A stretch of DNA of 64,000 bases from Endozoicomonas sp. OPT23 (GCF_009653635.1 NZ_PPFD01000001.1:1410-65409), one strand, 5' to 3'; positions 8,450 to 19,400 are shown, numbered from the stretch's first letter. Numbers and translations: made by a program. Notes: generated from the letters alone by a model not told the origin.

Positions 8450-9225
8450 ATTTTTTCAATAATATTAGTGATAATAAGCATTTCCCAATGCTTGTGTATG
8501 ATTTTAGGTAATTTACCTCCATAGATCAAAACGCCCATTTCAATATTATGTTCTAGAGCATGGCCTGTAAGGTTCGCGCTTGTGATGAATGAAATCTCAT
8601 CGTCGGCAACGATACATTTTGCATGCATAGAAGCATGATTGCCATTCGTGGTATTAGTTCGACTCTTTTGGGGCCAGTAATATACTGATGCAGAAGGCAA
8701 TCTGGCAGCTATTCGTTCTCCAGGATCATAATTTTTTATGCTGCCTCCTCGGGACTCTGAGGATTCAGCCAAAAATGAAACCTTGACCCCTCTTTTAATA
8801 GCAACATCTATAGCTAAAGCCACATCATTGATATCGTTAATAACATAAGAAGATATGAATAATGTTCTTTTGGCTTTATCTATTACTTCGCAAAGAACCG
8901 CAGATGTCTTTCTGACGGGTACAACAGTTGAGTCTGGTCCGGTCCATACCAGTTCTATCTGCTCATTATTGGGCGAATGATGAGCTTTGTAATTGACACC
9001 TTGAAGCATTCCTGCCAACTCAAGTAGTTCAACATGATCCTCATTCCATAAAGCAAGCAGTCTCTTGAGGTGGTTTGCTGACTGGGGAGTTGTTTTGACC
9101 TTGGTTGCCAGTGTCTTTTTGTTGATTGGAGTACTCATACCTTTCAATACAGAAGCAAATTGACGCACCTTGTCAGGGTGCGTCATTTCCACAAATTTTC
9201 CAACCGCTTCCAGCAGTTCTTCCAA
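8446..9225 (-). CDS. drmC: DrmC, phospholipase D-fold DISARM protein
   Basis: A 259-aa PLD-superfamily protein, last gene of the DISARM operon. One HKD motif is clear, HAKCIVAD followed by the ITSANLT segment, at about residues 198-220. The N-terminal 75 residues are helical and may form a DNA- or partner-binding region. A single HKD motif implies a dimer for catalysis, as in PLD nucleases. In studied DISARM systems DrmC is the least essential component. It starts 15 bases after drmB. Its stop overlaps the tnsD stop by 4 bases on the other strand, so cargo and transposition genes abut with no spacer. Confidence 0.88.
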   Translation of the reverse strand: MEELLEAVGKFVEMTHPDKVRQFASVLKGMSTPINKKTLATKVKTTPQSANHLKRLLALWNEDHVELLELAGMLQGVNYKAHHSPNNEQIELVWTGPDSTVVPVRKTSAVLCEVIDKAKRTLFISSYVINDINDVALAIDVAIKRGVKVSFLAESSESRGGSIKNYDPGERIAARLPSASVYYWPQKSRTNTTNGNHASMHAKCIVADDEISFITSANLTGHALEHNIEMGVLIYGGKLPKIIHKHWEMLIITNIIEKI

Positions 9226-9240
9226 AGTTATTTCCTTCTG

Positions 9241-11088
9241 TTAGAAAAAAGCTGCATCAGCACAGTCCAATGTCGGTACTACAAGGGAGCGGTCAAGATA
9301 CCTATTTCCCTTCTCACATGATGTCTCAGATACAAAGCCACATGCATGACAGCAAGCTGCATGTAGTGATCGATCTTTCTCAGGGTTATGCTCTGAGCAA
9401 AGAGGATCAGAGGAACAGATCCTGGCCCGATTCAATGCACTGTTTATAAGCCTTCCTAAGTTCTCGGGTTTCCCCAAGTCAACCAAACCACCAAGAGTAC
9501 CATCAGAATCTGCTGCTGCCGTGTAAATCAAAATACCGGCCTGTTGCTGACTTCCTTCAGTATCCGCATAAATCCGTTCTCGGATGCTGGCAGCGTTATA
9601 ACCACATTCCAGCGCCACTTCTCTTATCAGGAGATGTGCCAATGTATGCAAGAGTGCATAGCGAATGCCTGGATAGGCTTCGCCAGGATCAAGATTTCTA
9701 GCATTTCTCCACCCTCTATGACCTGCGAGTAGCTTTCTGTTAACCTCTTTAACCGCTGTCCTTTGTTCCCACTTCCGCAGTTCTTCTTCATTAAATCTAA
9801 TGAAAATCCCTTCTCCGTGAACCTCTGTTGCAGGAACCCACTCAGGAGCCCCCCTGCATAAACTAGCAGTCTCAGGTCTTTGTGATGGGTCAGAAGATTG
9901 TTCAGGGGCCTCTACTCGGGTAAAACCAATAAGGGCATTAACCTCCCTCAGCCGTTCTAACATAAAAATATCTGAGATTTGTAGTTTGTATGTCTCTGGA
10001 GGTGTGACAGGTGTGCTAAGAAAATGAGGCCAGTCGGCAGGGGGGGTTGGTGCTGTTAAGACATCCCACTCAGGTCCTTTTATATCAGATTCAGAGACAG
10101 GGCCATGCTCTCCCCCTTTATTGATTGACTCCAAGGCTTCCCATATTTCAGAACTGGTATATTTTTCAATTCCAATAAGATGGCCCGTTTTTTTTAGTGT
10201 TTTTACGATTAAACCGATTTCAGTTTCAGACTCCACATCTTCAAAAAAATCTAGGCCATCCTGAAGAAGCTGAATAATAGGATCCCGGGTTACAGGTATT
10301 GCCAAGGCAGAAAGAGTAATAGGAAACCAGCTGTTCGTCGCCCCCAAAAGTACAGCCCTAGCTCCCTCTGTACAGTCATCGTTATAAATATTCAGATGTG
10401 CGTGTCTTGCCCTGCATTTAGGCAAATTCTGTTTACCTTCTTGTCCAAATGCATGAGCAAGAGAGCGCGACTTTTCACAACTGTCACACTTCACCCAAAG
10501 GTTTTCTGTTTGAAGCGATGCACCACTCTCGAAAAATCTGAGGGTTCCCTTACACTCACTTACTCCGCTATGAACGAAATAATGCCAAGGAAAATCATCA
10601 AGGTGACCATTTCGGCAAGCCAGCAGAAAACGTGCAGGCACCGCGTCTGCATCAGTTGCTTTAGCATCACCTTTTGATCCGGTACATCCTTTATGAACAA
10701 ACCGGGTTAACTCAGGCCGATACCGGTTTTCTTTACACTCGAACAGTCCACGATCAAAAGGAGAAAGGAGGCCGCATTTAACGCACCTAAGCCAGCGTGG
10801 AAATGGTAATACGGGAACCCCAATATTAGCTTCAGCAGAATAGGCATCTACATGTTCACTTTTCTGATATGGGGGCATTCTCAGGCTCTCTACCTGAGAC
10901 CCTAGCTCTTTTCTGACTGCCGCAAGCAACCTTGCCTCAGTAATAAGTGGGCAGCGATCTCTATCCCATAGGTGTGTGCCTAGAGTTAGGACCGATAAGC
11001 TGGGAAGGTCAATCAAAGCACCAGGGCCATATGTCCAAAGTAATTGACTGGGCCTTACATCTCCGACAGGTGTCTTATCACTCATCAT
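9241..11088 (-). CDS. drmB: DrmB, DUF1998 DISARM protein
   Basis: A 615-aa DrmB homologue with a C-terminal DUF1998 domain, recognised from HTLAHLLIREVALECGY and the following GILIYTAAADSDGTLGGL. Cysteine-rich zinc elements occur in the N-terminal half (CVKCGLLSPFD, CDSCEKS) and at the C-terminus (CSEHNP, CCHACGF, SCEKGNRYLDR). DrmB forms the DrmAB complex with the DrmA helicase, which senses DNA with exposed 5' single strands. Two ATG codons overlap the drmA stop (the operon runs ATGATGAGTGATAAG), so translation is coupled; the coordinate uses the first. It is 15 bases from drmC. Confidence 0.9.
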   Translation of the reverse strand: MMSDKTPVGDVRPSQLLWTYGPGALIDLPSLSVLTLGTHLWDRDRCPLITEARLLAAVRKELGSQVESLRMPPYQKSEHVDAYSAEANIGVPVLPFPRWLRCVKCGLLSPFDRGLFECKENRYRPELTRFVHKGCTGSKGDAKATDADAVPARFLLACRNGHLDDFPWHYFVHSGVSECKGTLRFFESGASLQTENLWVKCDSCEKSRSLAHAFGQEGKQNLPKCRARHAHLNIYNDDCTEGARAVLLGATNSWFPITLSALAIPVTRDPIIQLLQDGLDFFEDVESETEIGLIVKTLKKTGHLIGIEKYTSSEIWEALESINKGGEHGPVSESDIKGPEWDVLTAPTPPADWPHFLSTPVTPPETYKLQISDIFMLERLREVNALIGFTRVEAPEQSSDPSQRPETASLCRGAPEWVPATEVHGEGIFIRFNEEELRKWEQRTAVKEVNRKLLAGHRGWRNARNLDPGEAYPGIRYALLHTLAHLLIREVALECGYNAASIRERIYADTEGSQQQAGILIYTAAADSDGTLGGLVDLGKPENLGRLINSALNRARICSSDPLCSEHNPEKDRSLHAACCHACGFVSETSCEKGNRYLDRSLVVPTLDCADAAFF

Positions 11089-14000
11089 CGCCCCCTACAG
11101 TTGAAATAGCAGTATTATTTTGGTCAACTGAAGGAGACCAGTCAGGCTCATCATCCATTGTTTTAGTATTCATAATGAGCCGAACTCCCGGTTCAACTTC
11201 ACGCATAGACATTGGTACAGTTTTCCAGTCCCACTCTTTAATACCAGGATGCTTTAAAAGAGCGACAGTTTTATCTTTCTCTTTGCCCCTTTTTTCATAA
11301 GCCAGAATACGCCCACCTTCATTGGCCTCTTTACTCCACATGTCGGCACGTTTCTTCATCATACTTTCTGCCAGGTCTCTAGAGCCCGCATCGTCAGTGA
11401 GTCTCCAAGCCCTCTCTTTAAGTTTTTCGATTGACTCGGCAATTTCTAACTGGTGTGGCTTTTCCAGAGCCTGCGCTCCTGTATTTGGATTGAAGGAGGT
11501 ATGTTCTAAACGGGTCATACTCAACATTGTTCCGGTCAATCCTTTATCCATAGCTCGCGGTGAGAATGGCGTTACCGACTGTGCCTCTACATGCTTGTAG
11601 AAAGTTGCATGGTAATGTTCAAAGGTCTCGTAATGAGAGAGGTCTCGAGGTCGTGCCCAAGTTAAAACGGTACATACCAACCCTGGAGAAGAGCGGCCAA
11701 CACGACTGGTTGCCTGAATGTACTCAGCAGTACCTTTCGGCTGACCATTGACCGCCATCAAACCTAGCCGATTAACATCCACACCAACAGATAACATGTT
11801 TGTGGCCAGAACAATATCGACAGCCCTGTCCTGCCCTTTCTCCCAATTACTAGTATATAACCCAGTTGCGGGATCAATGTCTGCTCTGAATTTAATCTCA
11901 AGCTGATCCAGTTTTTTAGGGATATCTTTACCGGAGACCCGAGCAGTTAACTCATCCGTGTTGTTGACAGCCCTTTGCTCTAGACCTGGTCTGGCCACTT
12001 GGCTCATTTGTACACGGTAAGAACGTGTTCTGACATCGTCCTCAGCCAATCGCTTCATGCCTCCCAACTCGCGCAACGAGTTAAAGTAACCGACGGTGGT
12101 CATGTAAGGATCTGCAAGTTGTCCGAACCTATTAAATAGTGCCTGAGAAGCAGAGAGCAAAGCAGTATAGATACGGATAAGCATGGCTGGTCGTGAGCTG
12201 CCGGGAGAGCATATTCCCAGATAACGTCGACCAGGCCTTTTGCTCAGGGAGCGTTGAATAGAGAAGAAATTATCCTCAACATCTAAACCGTGGGGTGGGA
12301 ATACTGACACCTGCCGCATAAACACATTACGAACCTGGTCATCAGCCTTACGAACTGTTGCTGTAGAGGCAATTATCTTTGGACGAACCTTTTTACCATT
12401 GACCTCCCAAGAGCACAGTTCATCAACAGCCGTTTCATATAGGCCAACCATTGTACCCAAGGGGCCACTAATCAGGTGAAATTCGTCCTGAATAATCAGA
12501 TCAGGTGGACGGACTGGACTGATACCCTCAACCTTAACAGCAGGCAACCCATTTTTGTTGTCTGATCGGTGGTTCCCTTTACATATGCTATCCGGCCAGA
12601 TGAACCCATGTCGTGGACATTCATGGCTAACCTTGCCAAACAGAGTCCTAATCTGCCCACGCCAGGCCATCATGGCAAATTTATCCACAGTGGCAATCAT
12701 CATGGTGGGAGGTCGATGATAAATCTCCTCATCCACAACAAGAACAGGAATGCCAGGATGAATTTCTTTTGATGACTTGCCTTTGGAAAAAGAGCACCGG
12801 CCTCGCTTGTCGCCACAATATATGGATGTCTGGTTTGTAGCTTTTTTAACTTCAATATCACGGCCAGCAGCAACTTCTGAGCCACACCATGGACAACTGG
12901 TTAACTGAGCAGGTGATGACGAAACAACTTTGTTGTCTCTGAAGTTTTGTATCGCTTCATGGCTACTTACTGTTGTTCCGGGAGTGACTTTATTACCGAC
13001 CCACAGACCTATAGTGAAAGGAGTTGTACCGAGGGAGTCATCTCCACCCTGCAAAGCGTCTCTGCGCAGTACTTCCATGGCGCAGATGAGGGTTGTCGCA
13101 CGTTGAAACTGCTGTAAGGTAAGAAGGCGCAATGTATAGCGCATGATGACCGATAAACCTCTGCCTGCATCATACCCGCCAAGTGCACCTTGAAAGCGAC
13201 GAATCGCCATGGTGAATGCGGCTACCCCCAGATAAGCCTCGGTTTTACCACCGCCAGTTGGAAACCACAGCAGATCGGCATAAGCTTCGGCGGGAACAGT
13301 TCGATCTTTATGAGTAGGGTCAGCCAATGAAGGTAAAGACAGCAACATAAAAGCTAACTGAAATGGCCTCCATGAGCGGTTCTTTCTGATATTGATTTCA
13401 GAGATTTTTGGCTTGTTTCCCCGCCTTCGCTCAAGTGCGTAGATACTGTGAATACGTTGTTTAGCCATAGCCATATTGGCAAACCGGAACGCTTTCAAAG
13501 CAAGATCATTATCAGCTAATATCTGAATACCAGCTTCAAGCCTTTCCTTGATTTGATCACACCTTTCAAGAGCCTGTTCAGCCTGCTCATTATGACCAAT
13601 AACATCTTCGCCTATGCGGCTATTTTGTTCTTGAATCCAGCTTTCATAGTCAGTGGTGAGCGTTGTTAAAGCTGTGACTAGCTCATCTTTTTCCATTTTG
13701 GCCAGCAGTTCCATATCGAGGAATCCACTATCCACCATATGGCGCATGGCTGGGCGATCTTCTTCATTCAACCCTGGTGTTTCAGTAACCGGCACTTCAC
13801 TTTGAGGCAGTACCACGGTTTTGATAGAAACCGATTTTTCTAGGTTATCTTTCTTTACAGATGAATGAACAGAAATACCATGACCAACAGCAAACTCAAC
13901 CTGCTTGCGGTAGATCATCTCCAAAGCTTCCCGTTCAGGATCATCCCCTTCGCTATCCAGAACTGGTCTGCGCCTGAAAATGGCTGCTCCAGAGTTACCT

Positions 14001-15055
14001 GTAGCAGTAACGGTTAACTCAGGCTGAAAGATCCAGTTGGCATCCCTGCTCTGTTCCAGCTCCTCTTGGGCGTTAACCAGAAACAGTGTGACTAATCGAT
14101 CTCCTTTGTGGTTTGGTGGCCTGATAGAGCCTTGTACGACGATGTTTGGGTTTTCTTTGTCTACAGCTGTAGCCGGAATCAGACCATTTTTCAGAGGCAA
14201 GGCTAGTGTGGCACCACAGGGGATTCGTTTCCAAACTCTGGAGGCCTTTCCGGTTCTTCGATCAAGGGTAAAATCGCTCTCAGCTCTCTCATAACGCCCC
14301 CAATTTGCGGAAATCTCTACAGCATCAACATCGCCATCTACGCAAAATGTCAGTCCGAAGCTGGATGGAACCAAAGAGTGGTTATTGGAAGTATCTACTT
14401 CTTCAGAGGGCTCAGAATCACCTTCTACAGAACTGTTGGCCTTTTCAAATTCTGCGCCTGGGTCGCTGTAACCGGTATGGACTTCCAATGATTCAGGCTC
14501 TTCATCACCAGCGGCTTTTGCGAGGCCATCAGTAGGTTCTCCCTGTGGTGCAAACTTACCGACCAGGTAACGATCGCGGACGCTCATCTCAGCGATCTCT
14601 TCATGGGGGCCACAAGCAGGACCCAGAAGGTCATCCATCACAGCCAGCTGCAGAAGCTCGCGGACATAAGCTTCATCCTCTACCAGAGGTATGTCTGCAA
14701 CTGTTGCTTCGGTGAGTTTGGAAATACCCTCAGCAAATAGTGTCCAGTTCAACCTGCCGATACTGCCAGTTGGTAAATTCCAGCCTGCAATGGATATATT
14801 TTTGTTTCTATCTACGGAAAGCTGCTTGTCGAAGTAGAGGGTAGTATTTTTAAGGTTTGAACGAATTCGATAAATCCTACCGATACGGAGAGCCAACCCA
14901 GCGGGATTTGCGATGGCAATATAATCATCTTCTTGAACAGCCTGATATTTCTGCCGTTCGCCAGATAGAACGTGAGTGAACTCGTCAAACGATTCGCCTA
15001 AATACAGGCCATTATCTACAGCTATCCAGGCATTAAGTGCCTTTGATTCAGACAT
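11078..15055 (-). CDS. drmA: DrmA, DISARM helicase
   Basis: A 1325-aa superfamily 2 helicase, the core DISARM motor. Walker A is PTGGGKT (about residues 599-605), the Walker B box is DEFH (from about 857), and the C-terminal helicase domain shows TNMLSVGVDV followed by the ATSRVGR arginine-finger motif. A cysteine cluster (CPWCGSE...) lies between the motor lobes. An upstream GTG at 15067 is in frame. ATG at 15055 is preferred because GGAGG (15061-15065) lies five bases before it. The gene begins 11 bases after the drmMI stop and overlaps drmB by 11 bases, as expected for a tightly coupled complex. Confidence 0.91.
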   Translation of the reverse strand: MSESKALNAWIAVDNGLYLGESFDEFTHVLSGERQKYQAVQEDDYIAIANPAGLALRIGRIYRIRSNLKNTTLYFDKQLSVDRNKNISIAGWNLPTGSIGRLNWTLFAEGISKLTEATVADIPLVEDEAYVRELLQLAVMDDLLGPACGPHEEIAEMSVRDRYLVGKFAPQGEPTDGLAKAAGDEEPESLEVHTGYSDPGAEFEKANSSVEGDSEPSEEVDTSNNHSLVPSSFGLTFCVDGDVDAVEISANWGRYERAESDFTLDRRTGKASRVWKRIPCGATLALPLKNGLIPATAVDKENPNIVVQGSIRPPNHKGDRLVTLFLVNAQEELEQSRDANWIFQPELTVTATGNSGAAIFRRRPVLDSEGDDPEREALEMIYRKQVEFAVGHGISVHSSVKKDNLEKSVSIKTVVLPQSEVPVTETPGLNEEDRPAMRHMVDSGFLDMELLAKMEKDELVTALTTLTTDYESWIQEQNSRIGEDVIGHNEQAEQALERCDQIKERLEAGIQILADNDLALKAFRFANMAMAKQRIHSIYALERRRGNKPKISEINIRKNRSWRPFQLAFMLLSLPSLADPTHKDRTVPAEAYADLLWFPTGGGKTEAYLGVAAFTMAIRRFQGALGGYDAGRGLSVIMRYTLRLLTLQQFQRATTLICAMEVLRRDALQGGDDSLGTTPFTIGLWVGNKVTPGTTVSSHEAIQNFRDNKVVSSSPAQLTSCPWCGSEVAAGRDIEVKKATNQTSIYCGDKRGRCSFSKGKSSKEIHPGIPVLVVDEEIYHRPPTMMIATVDKFAMMAWRGQIRTLFGKVSHECPRHGFIWPDSICKGNHRSDNKNGLPAVKVEGISPVRPPDLIIQDEFHLISGPLGTMVGLYETAVDELCSWEVNGKKVRPKIIASTATVRKADDQVRNVFMRQVSVFPPHGLDVEDNFFSIQRSLSKRPGRRYLGICSPGSSRPAMLIRIYTALLSASQALFNRFGQLADPYMTTVGYFNSLRELGGMKRLAEDDVRTRSYRVQMSQVARPGLEQRAVNNTDELTARVSGKDIPKKLDQLEIKFRADIDPATGLYTSNWEKGQDRAVDIVLATNMLSVGVDVNRLGLMAVNGQPKGTAEYIQATSRVGRSSPGLVCTVLTWARPRDLSHYETFEHYHATFYKHVEAQSVTPFSPRAMDKGLTGTMLSMTRLEHTSFNPNTGAQALEKPHQLEIAESIEKLKERAWRLTDDAGSRDLAESMMKKRADMWSKEANEGGRILAYEKRGKEKDKTVALLKHPGIKEWDWKTVPMSMREVEPGVRLIMNTKTMDDEPDWSPSVDQNNTAISTVGGDDE

Positions 15056-15066
15056 CACTCCCTCCA

Positions 15067-18000
15067 CTACAATTTGGCACGGTAACGCAGGCTGTCACCG
15101 GAGCCTTGTTGTTCAATATCACCATCAGCCAGTAGTTCAGAAATGGCATCACCCCACATAGCCGGATTAGCTCCACAGCCATTCAGGATAACCTGTTTTG
15201 AATACCACTTGCCTGGATTTTCCTCTAGCCAAGCATAGATTTGATCAGTAGGTGTTGCTCCCCACATATTGCCTTTGGTGGACTTTTGCTTGATTACTGG
15301 CTGGGTGGCAGCTTCAAATAGTCCTATCTGAGGAGCAGTTTTGGTGCTAGTTGCTTTTGACTTGGAAGCTTTTTTAGCTGAAGTTTTTTTTGCTTTGGCT
15401 TTTCTCAGGCCTTCCTTTTGTTCCTGTTCGTATCTCTCTTTATTGAGCATGGCAAGACGGTAGAGAATTTCCTCTCTGGCTTTCTCGCTGATGGTATAGC
15501 GAAGATTTTTTCCTTCTGGTAAGTAAGCAACTTCATGAAACCCATGTTCTAAATCTAAATCTACCCATCCGTAACATGCGAGTAATTGATTATCTAAATC
15601 GCATACCATCTGCCGTATACTTTTGAGTATGGTTGAGTTTTTTGAGGAGCTAATATCATTGAATGCAGAGGTTAACCCTATATGTTCATTGAACATATAG
15701 CTTTGTAATTGAGTGAAGAGTTTTTCTCCAATGTCAGCTAAAACAGCATATTCTTTTGGAAATGAAAACTTGTCCATGATTTCATTAGGGCTATATCTAA
15801 GATCATGCTGCAATCGAGAGCCGTATTGCCAAGCCCAAACCGTATGAATACTTGACTGTAACACTGAATAATCTTCCCAGTTTTCTGTAGGGAAGATCAC
15901 AATGCCGTCAGAAAAGAGGTAGTCGTTCGGAAGTTTTGCGATTGCAACATGCTTAGTGTGCCTACATATGGCATAACAATGGCTTAGTTTTTTCTTTTTC
16001 TCAGCTGCTTTTTCAAAGGAATAACCTCGTCCAAGTGAATTATACAGTTTTTGTCTAGGCCTCCAATGCTTCCACCAAACATCCATAATTTTTGAGTATG
16101 ACTTGGATTTTGCCTTTTCTAAACGCTCTGGGTAAACATGTTCCTGTATCCATGCAAATGCTTCACAGTAGCCCTGAGCTTTATCTATGCTCCAGTCCCA
16201 AAAGTTCACAATACATCGTTGTGGTTCCTGAGATGAGCTTGAGTTAAGGTCATCTCCGCTAATGTAAGAGAATATTACATTGGCATTTTTAGGGTCTTTT
16301 TCAAGAAGCTTTTTTGCTGTTTCGTTTGGAATAAAAAAACCATCACCAAGTACATGTGTCCCCTGATATGCTCGTCCACTATTTTCAACAAGCTTAACCG
16401 GAGACCAGTATTTCCCTTCTGATAAATGGGAGTTAATAGTCTTGACGGCTCTACCATTTATGGTTTTTGCACCCTGCCAGCAGCCTCGATAAATGATTAG
16501 CCTACTTATGATTATTGAAGCTTTACCCTGCCACTCTTCGTTAGGTATGGCAGAAATAATTGTCAGGCCACTCTCTAGTATTTGCTTTAAGCCCAAGCTT
16601 CTTGTTTCTCCCTCTGATATTGCGCTACTAGAGATAAGCCCAAATACACCTTGATGCCTGACTAAGCTTGATGACTTCAAGAAAAAGTAAGCAACTAAAT
16701 CTGCTGATCCTTTAGCCCCATTTGCTAAATATTTCTTAATGAAATGTTTATAAGCATCGCCAGAAAAAGAAGATATTCTCTTTCCATGGAGGAAAGGTGG
16801 GTTACCAATAATTGCGTCAAAGCCATCTCTTCCATTAAAGAAAACTTCTGGAAACTCAAGCATCCAGTGAAAAGGTGTTCTATTGAGTTTGTCCCTTGGT
16901 AGATCAGTATTTAACCCTTTTTGAGCTAAGATCTGAATCTGCCTGATTTGTTCACTATCACCGTTAAGTGCTTCACCTGCATAAATTGAGAGAGCGGTCA
17001 CATCTGGATTCTGTGCACCGCTCTTTAGGGTTAAACCAATCAGTGCATCAGCGATAAGCTCTGGCATTACAAGCTTTCTACGAGCCTGAGCATCCAAATG
17101 CGCCATCACTTCAACATCTTTGATATCCCTGATAGGTTGCAAACGAAGTTCTTTCCGTAACTCAATAGCCTCATGTACTGCCTGTTCTATTTTCTGGGCA
17201 AAAAGCTGTTTCTGTCCGTTAGCGGTATCCATATTCAGATAGAGCAGCTGGTCCAGATTCTGGATGCCCAGCAGACTGTCACCGTGCCTGAGGTTGTGAT
17301 CCAGAAAGCCAAATGGACGGCCTTTTGCAAGAGTTATAAGCCAGATTGATAGCTTAGCCAGCTCAACAGCCAGTGGATTCATATCCACACCATAAAGGCA
17401 CTGCTCGGCAATAAGCCGTCTGGCAGTGAGCAGACGTTCTTCCGCTCCTGAGGGTAAAGGCTCAAGCTTTCCGATAGCCTTCAGAACTAGTCCTTCTGAT
17501 GAGATGGTCTGCCCTGACTTTTCTGCCAACTCCCAAGCTTCCACCAACCTTTCAGATAGCCAGCGACAAGCTTGTACCAGAAATGCACCAGAACCCATAG
17601 CGGGATCGCAAATTTTCAGATCAAGCAGCTCTGATGGTGATTTGAGTTGCCATTCAGCTCTTTCCTTGCCTTCTGCAGGGCCTATGTATGCCACTGGTTC
17701 CAAGGTTTCTTTTACTATGGCTTCAGTCAGTGATTTTGGCGTGTAGTGAGAACCTGTTTCCCTACGTTCGGCACCCATAGCCACCATATAGGCATCTTTA
17801 GGATAGACAAGCGGATAACCCCAGCTGTCTGTCTTTAACAAGTGAAAAACAGGGAGCAGACGATCTCTCAGTTGAACATTACTGTTACATGCCGTTAGTA
17901 GCTTATCTGCGGCTGCATCATCAATATCCTTTTTTAGATCATTTCTAACTCGACTGATGGAGCTGCCTAAACGCTCTTTTAGGAGTTCTTCCAGAGATTT

Positions 18001-19395
18001 TTTACCATCTAATCTGGCTGACTCCAGCTCACCTAATGTAAGCCAGGGTCTTTTAGCACTTTTAGTGGCATCCAGCTCAAGAGTTACATCCAGTGCTTTC
18101 TTTACCGTTCTTTCCAGCAAGCCTTCATAGACATAGCCTATTTGTTCAACATCCAGGGCTCTATAGGACAGCGTTCGCCCCTGAAAGAGCTGAATAGAGT
18201 CAAGCAGAAGTAAAACGGTGCGATTATCAATCGGTAGTGGTTTTGCAGGATTGAGTTTCCAAGATGAATCTTTTGCACGGCCCTCAAGAAAAGGGAATCT
18301 ATCTGGGTCAAACAGCGAGCCGCCCAGTGCAGGCATTTGCATCCCTTCGTGCTCAACACCTCCATATACGGCTCGGAAAATAGCAAGCAGGCGTGACCAG
18401 CCGTCCCAGCGACGCTCCAGAATTTCTTCCGACTCTGCCCTTAACTGCATCCTCAGGGTTGAAACAGCATAATGAGCTTCAAACCGCTCATCTCCTAGCA
18501 AGAGCAGCTCCCGTTCTTCGGCACAGAGAAGAAAAACCAGCCGCATCATGACAGTCAAACCAGCCTCGTAAAGCTCAGTTGGCTGAACATCCTTTAGCAG
18601 TTGTCGATTACGCTCCAGGTCAGCCTTGTCTAGCGCTTGAACCAATACTTCAACTGCTCGACGAACCTGCTCACCAAGGGCATCTGTGACTTCATCCTGG
18701 TGCTTCAGGGATTCATCGAGTAATGCAGGGAGCTGCTCTGAAATGTCAACAAAGAAACGTCTAACTCCCAGAAGTGCTTCAAATGCTTGTAAAGTTATTG
18801 GCTCCTGTTGCCAGATACGAGCGAACCAGCTGGCGAATGTGGTAACAGCTCCTACCGGAGCATCAATCAGCATCCACTGTTCACCATTGGTTATTAAGCC
18901 CAATCGAACACCTGTGGCCCTGCATAACTGAACCATTCTTTCAGTAGCTGAAGCGGTCCACCCATCGCCCTTGGAAGGCGCATTCAAGTCATATCCAGAC
19001 TCAAAGGTTTTGATGAGTATGGGGTATTTTTCACTCTGCTCATCAAAGAAGGCGTAATCAGGTTTTAAAGTAACACCATATTCAGGAACACTATGCTGCA
19101 AGCTTTTTGGCAGTTGCTCTGATGCAATCAGTGAATCCTCTTCATCATCTGACAGCTCCAGAATGTCCTCAAGTACCAGATTGATCCACTCTCTGTGAAT
19201 GTCTGGCAATTCAGCATCATCGTTATCAATAGCATCAAGCCATTCCTCGTAAGCTTGATTCAGTTTTTTCTTTTTTTGAGGTGCCAGCTTCTCCAACCCT
19301 TGGGGAAAGATTTTTTCTAATACAGGCACCGCCAGAAATGGCCCGGAGATATCCAGCAGCGACAGCCACTCAGCATGTTGGTTATTTGTACTCAT
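15067..19395 (-). CDS. drmMI: DrmMI, N6-adenine DNA methyltransferase of class 1 DISARM
   Basis: A 1442-aa adenine-specific DNA methyltransferase of the large PglX-like type, which marks host DNA as self. Motif I is DPAMGSGAF (about residues 597-605) and the catalytic motif IV is NPPF (865-868). The N-terminal 500 residues resemble the target-recognition and scaffold parts of such enzymes. Near the C-terminus a Lys/Ala/Ser-rich linker (about 1325-1350) leads to a small winged-helix-like domain. DrmMI defines class 1 DISARM. The start lies 5 bases after the drmD stop. Confidence 0.91.
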   Translation of the reverse strand: MSTNNQHAEWLSLLDISGPFLAVPVLEKIFPQGLEKLAPQKKKKLNQAYEEWLDAIDNDDAELPDIHREWINLVLEDILELSDDEEDSLIASEQLPKSLQHSVPEYGVTLKPDYAFFDEQSEKYPILIKTFESGYDLNAPSKGDGWTASATERMVQLCRATGVRLGLITNGEQWMLIDAPVGAVTTFASWFARIWQQEPITLQAFEALLGVRRFFVDISEQLPALLDESLKHQDEVTDALGEQVRRAVEVLVQALDKADLERNRQLLKDVQPTELYEAGLTVMMRLVFLLCAEERELLLLGDERFEAHYAVSTLRMQLRAESEEILERRWDGWSRLLAIFRAVYGGVEHEGMQMPALGGSLFDPDRFPFLEGRAKDSSWKLNPAKPLPIDNRTVLLLLDSIQLFQGRTLSYRALDVEQIGYVYEGLLERTVKKALDVTLELDATKSAKRPWLTLGELESARLDGKKSLEELLKERLGSSISRVRNDLKKDIDDAAADKLLTACNSNVQLRDRLLPVFHLLKTDSWGYPLVYPKDAYMVAMGAERRETGSHYTPKSLTEAIVKETLEPVAYIGPAEGKERAEWQLKSPSELLDLKICDPAMGSGAFLVQACRWLSERLVEAWELAEKSGQTISSEGLVLKAIGKLEPLPSGAEERLLTARRLIAEQCLYGVDMNPLAVELAKLSIWLITLAKGRPFGFLDHNLRHGDSLLGIQNLDQLLYLNMDTANGQKQLFAQKIEQAVHEAIELRKELRLQPIRDIKDVEVMAHLDAQARRKLVMPELIADALIGLTLKSGAQNPDVTALSIYAGEALNGDSEQIRQIQILAQKGLNTDLPRDKLNRTPFHWMLEFPEVFFNGRDGFDAIIGNPPFLHGKRISSFSGDAYKHFIKKYLANGAKGSADLVAYFFLKSSSLVRHQGVFGLISSSAISEGETRSLGLKQILESGLTIISAIPNEEWQGKASIIISRLIIYRGCWQGAKTINGRAVKTINSHLSEGKYWSPVKLVENSGRAYQGTHVLGDGFFIPNETAKKLLEKDPKNANVIFSYISGDDLNSSSSQEPQRCIVNFWDWSIDKAQGYCEAFAWIQEHVYPERLEKAKSKSYSKIMDVWWKHWRPRQKLYNSLGRGYSFEKAAEKKKKLSHCYAICRHTKHVAIAKLPNDYLFSDGIVIFPTENWEDYSVLQSSIHTVWAWQYGSRLQHDLRYSPNEIMDKFSFPKEYAVLADIGEKLFTQLQSYMFNEHIGLTSAFNDISSSKNSTILKSIRQMVCDLDNQLLACYGWVDLDLEHGFHEVAYLPEGKNLRYTISEKAREEILYRLAMLNKERYEQEQKEGLRKAKAKKTSAKKASKSKATSTKTAPQIGLFEAATQPVIKQKSTKGNMWGATPTDQIYAWLEENPGKWYSKQVILNGCGANPAMWGDAISELLADGDIEQQGSGDSLRYRAKL

Positions 19396-19400
19396 AGGAG

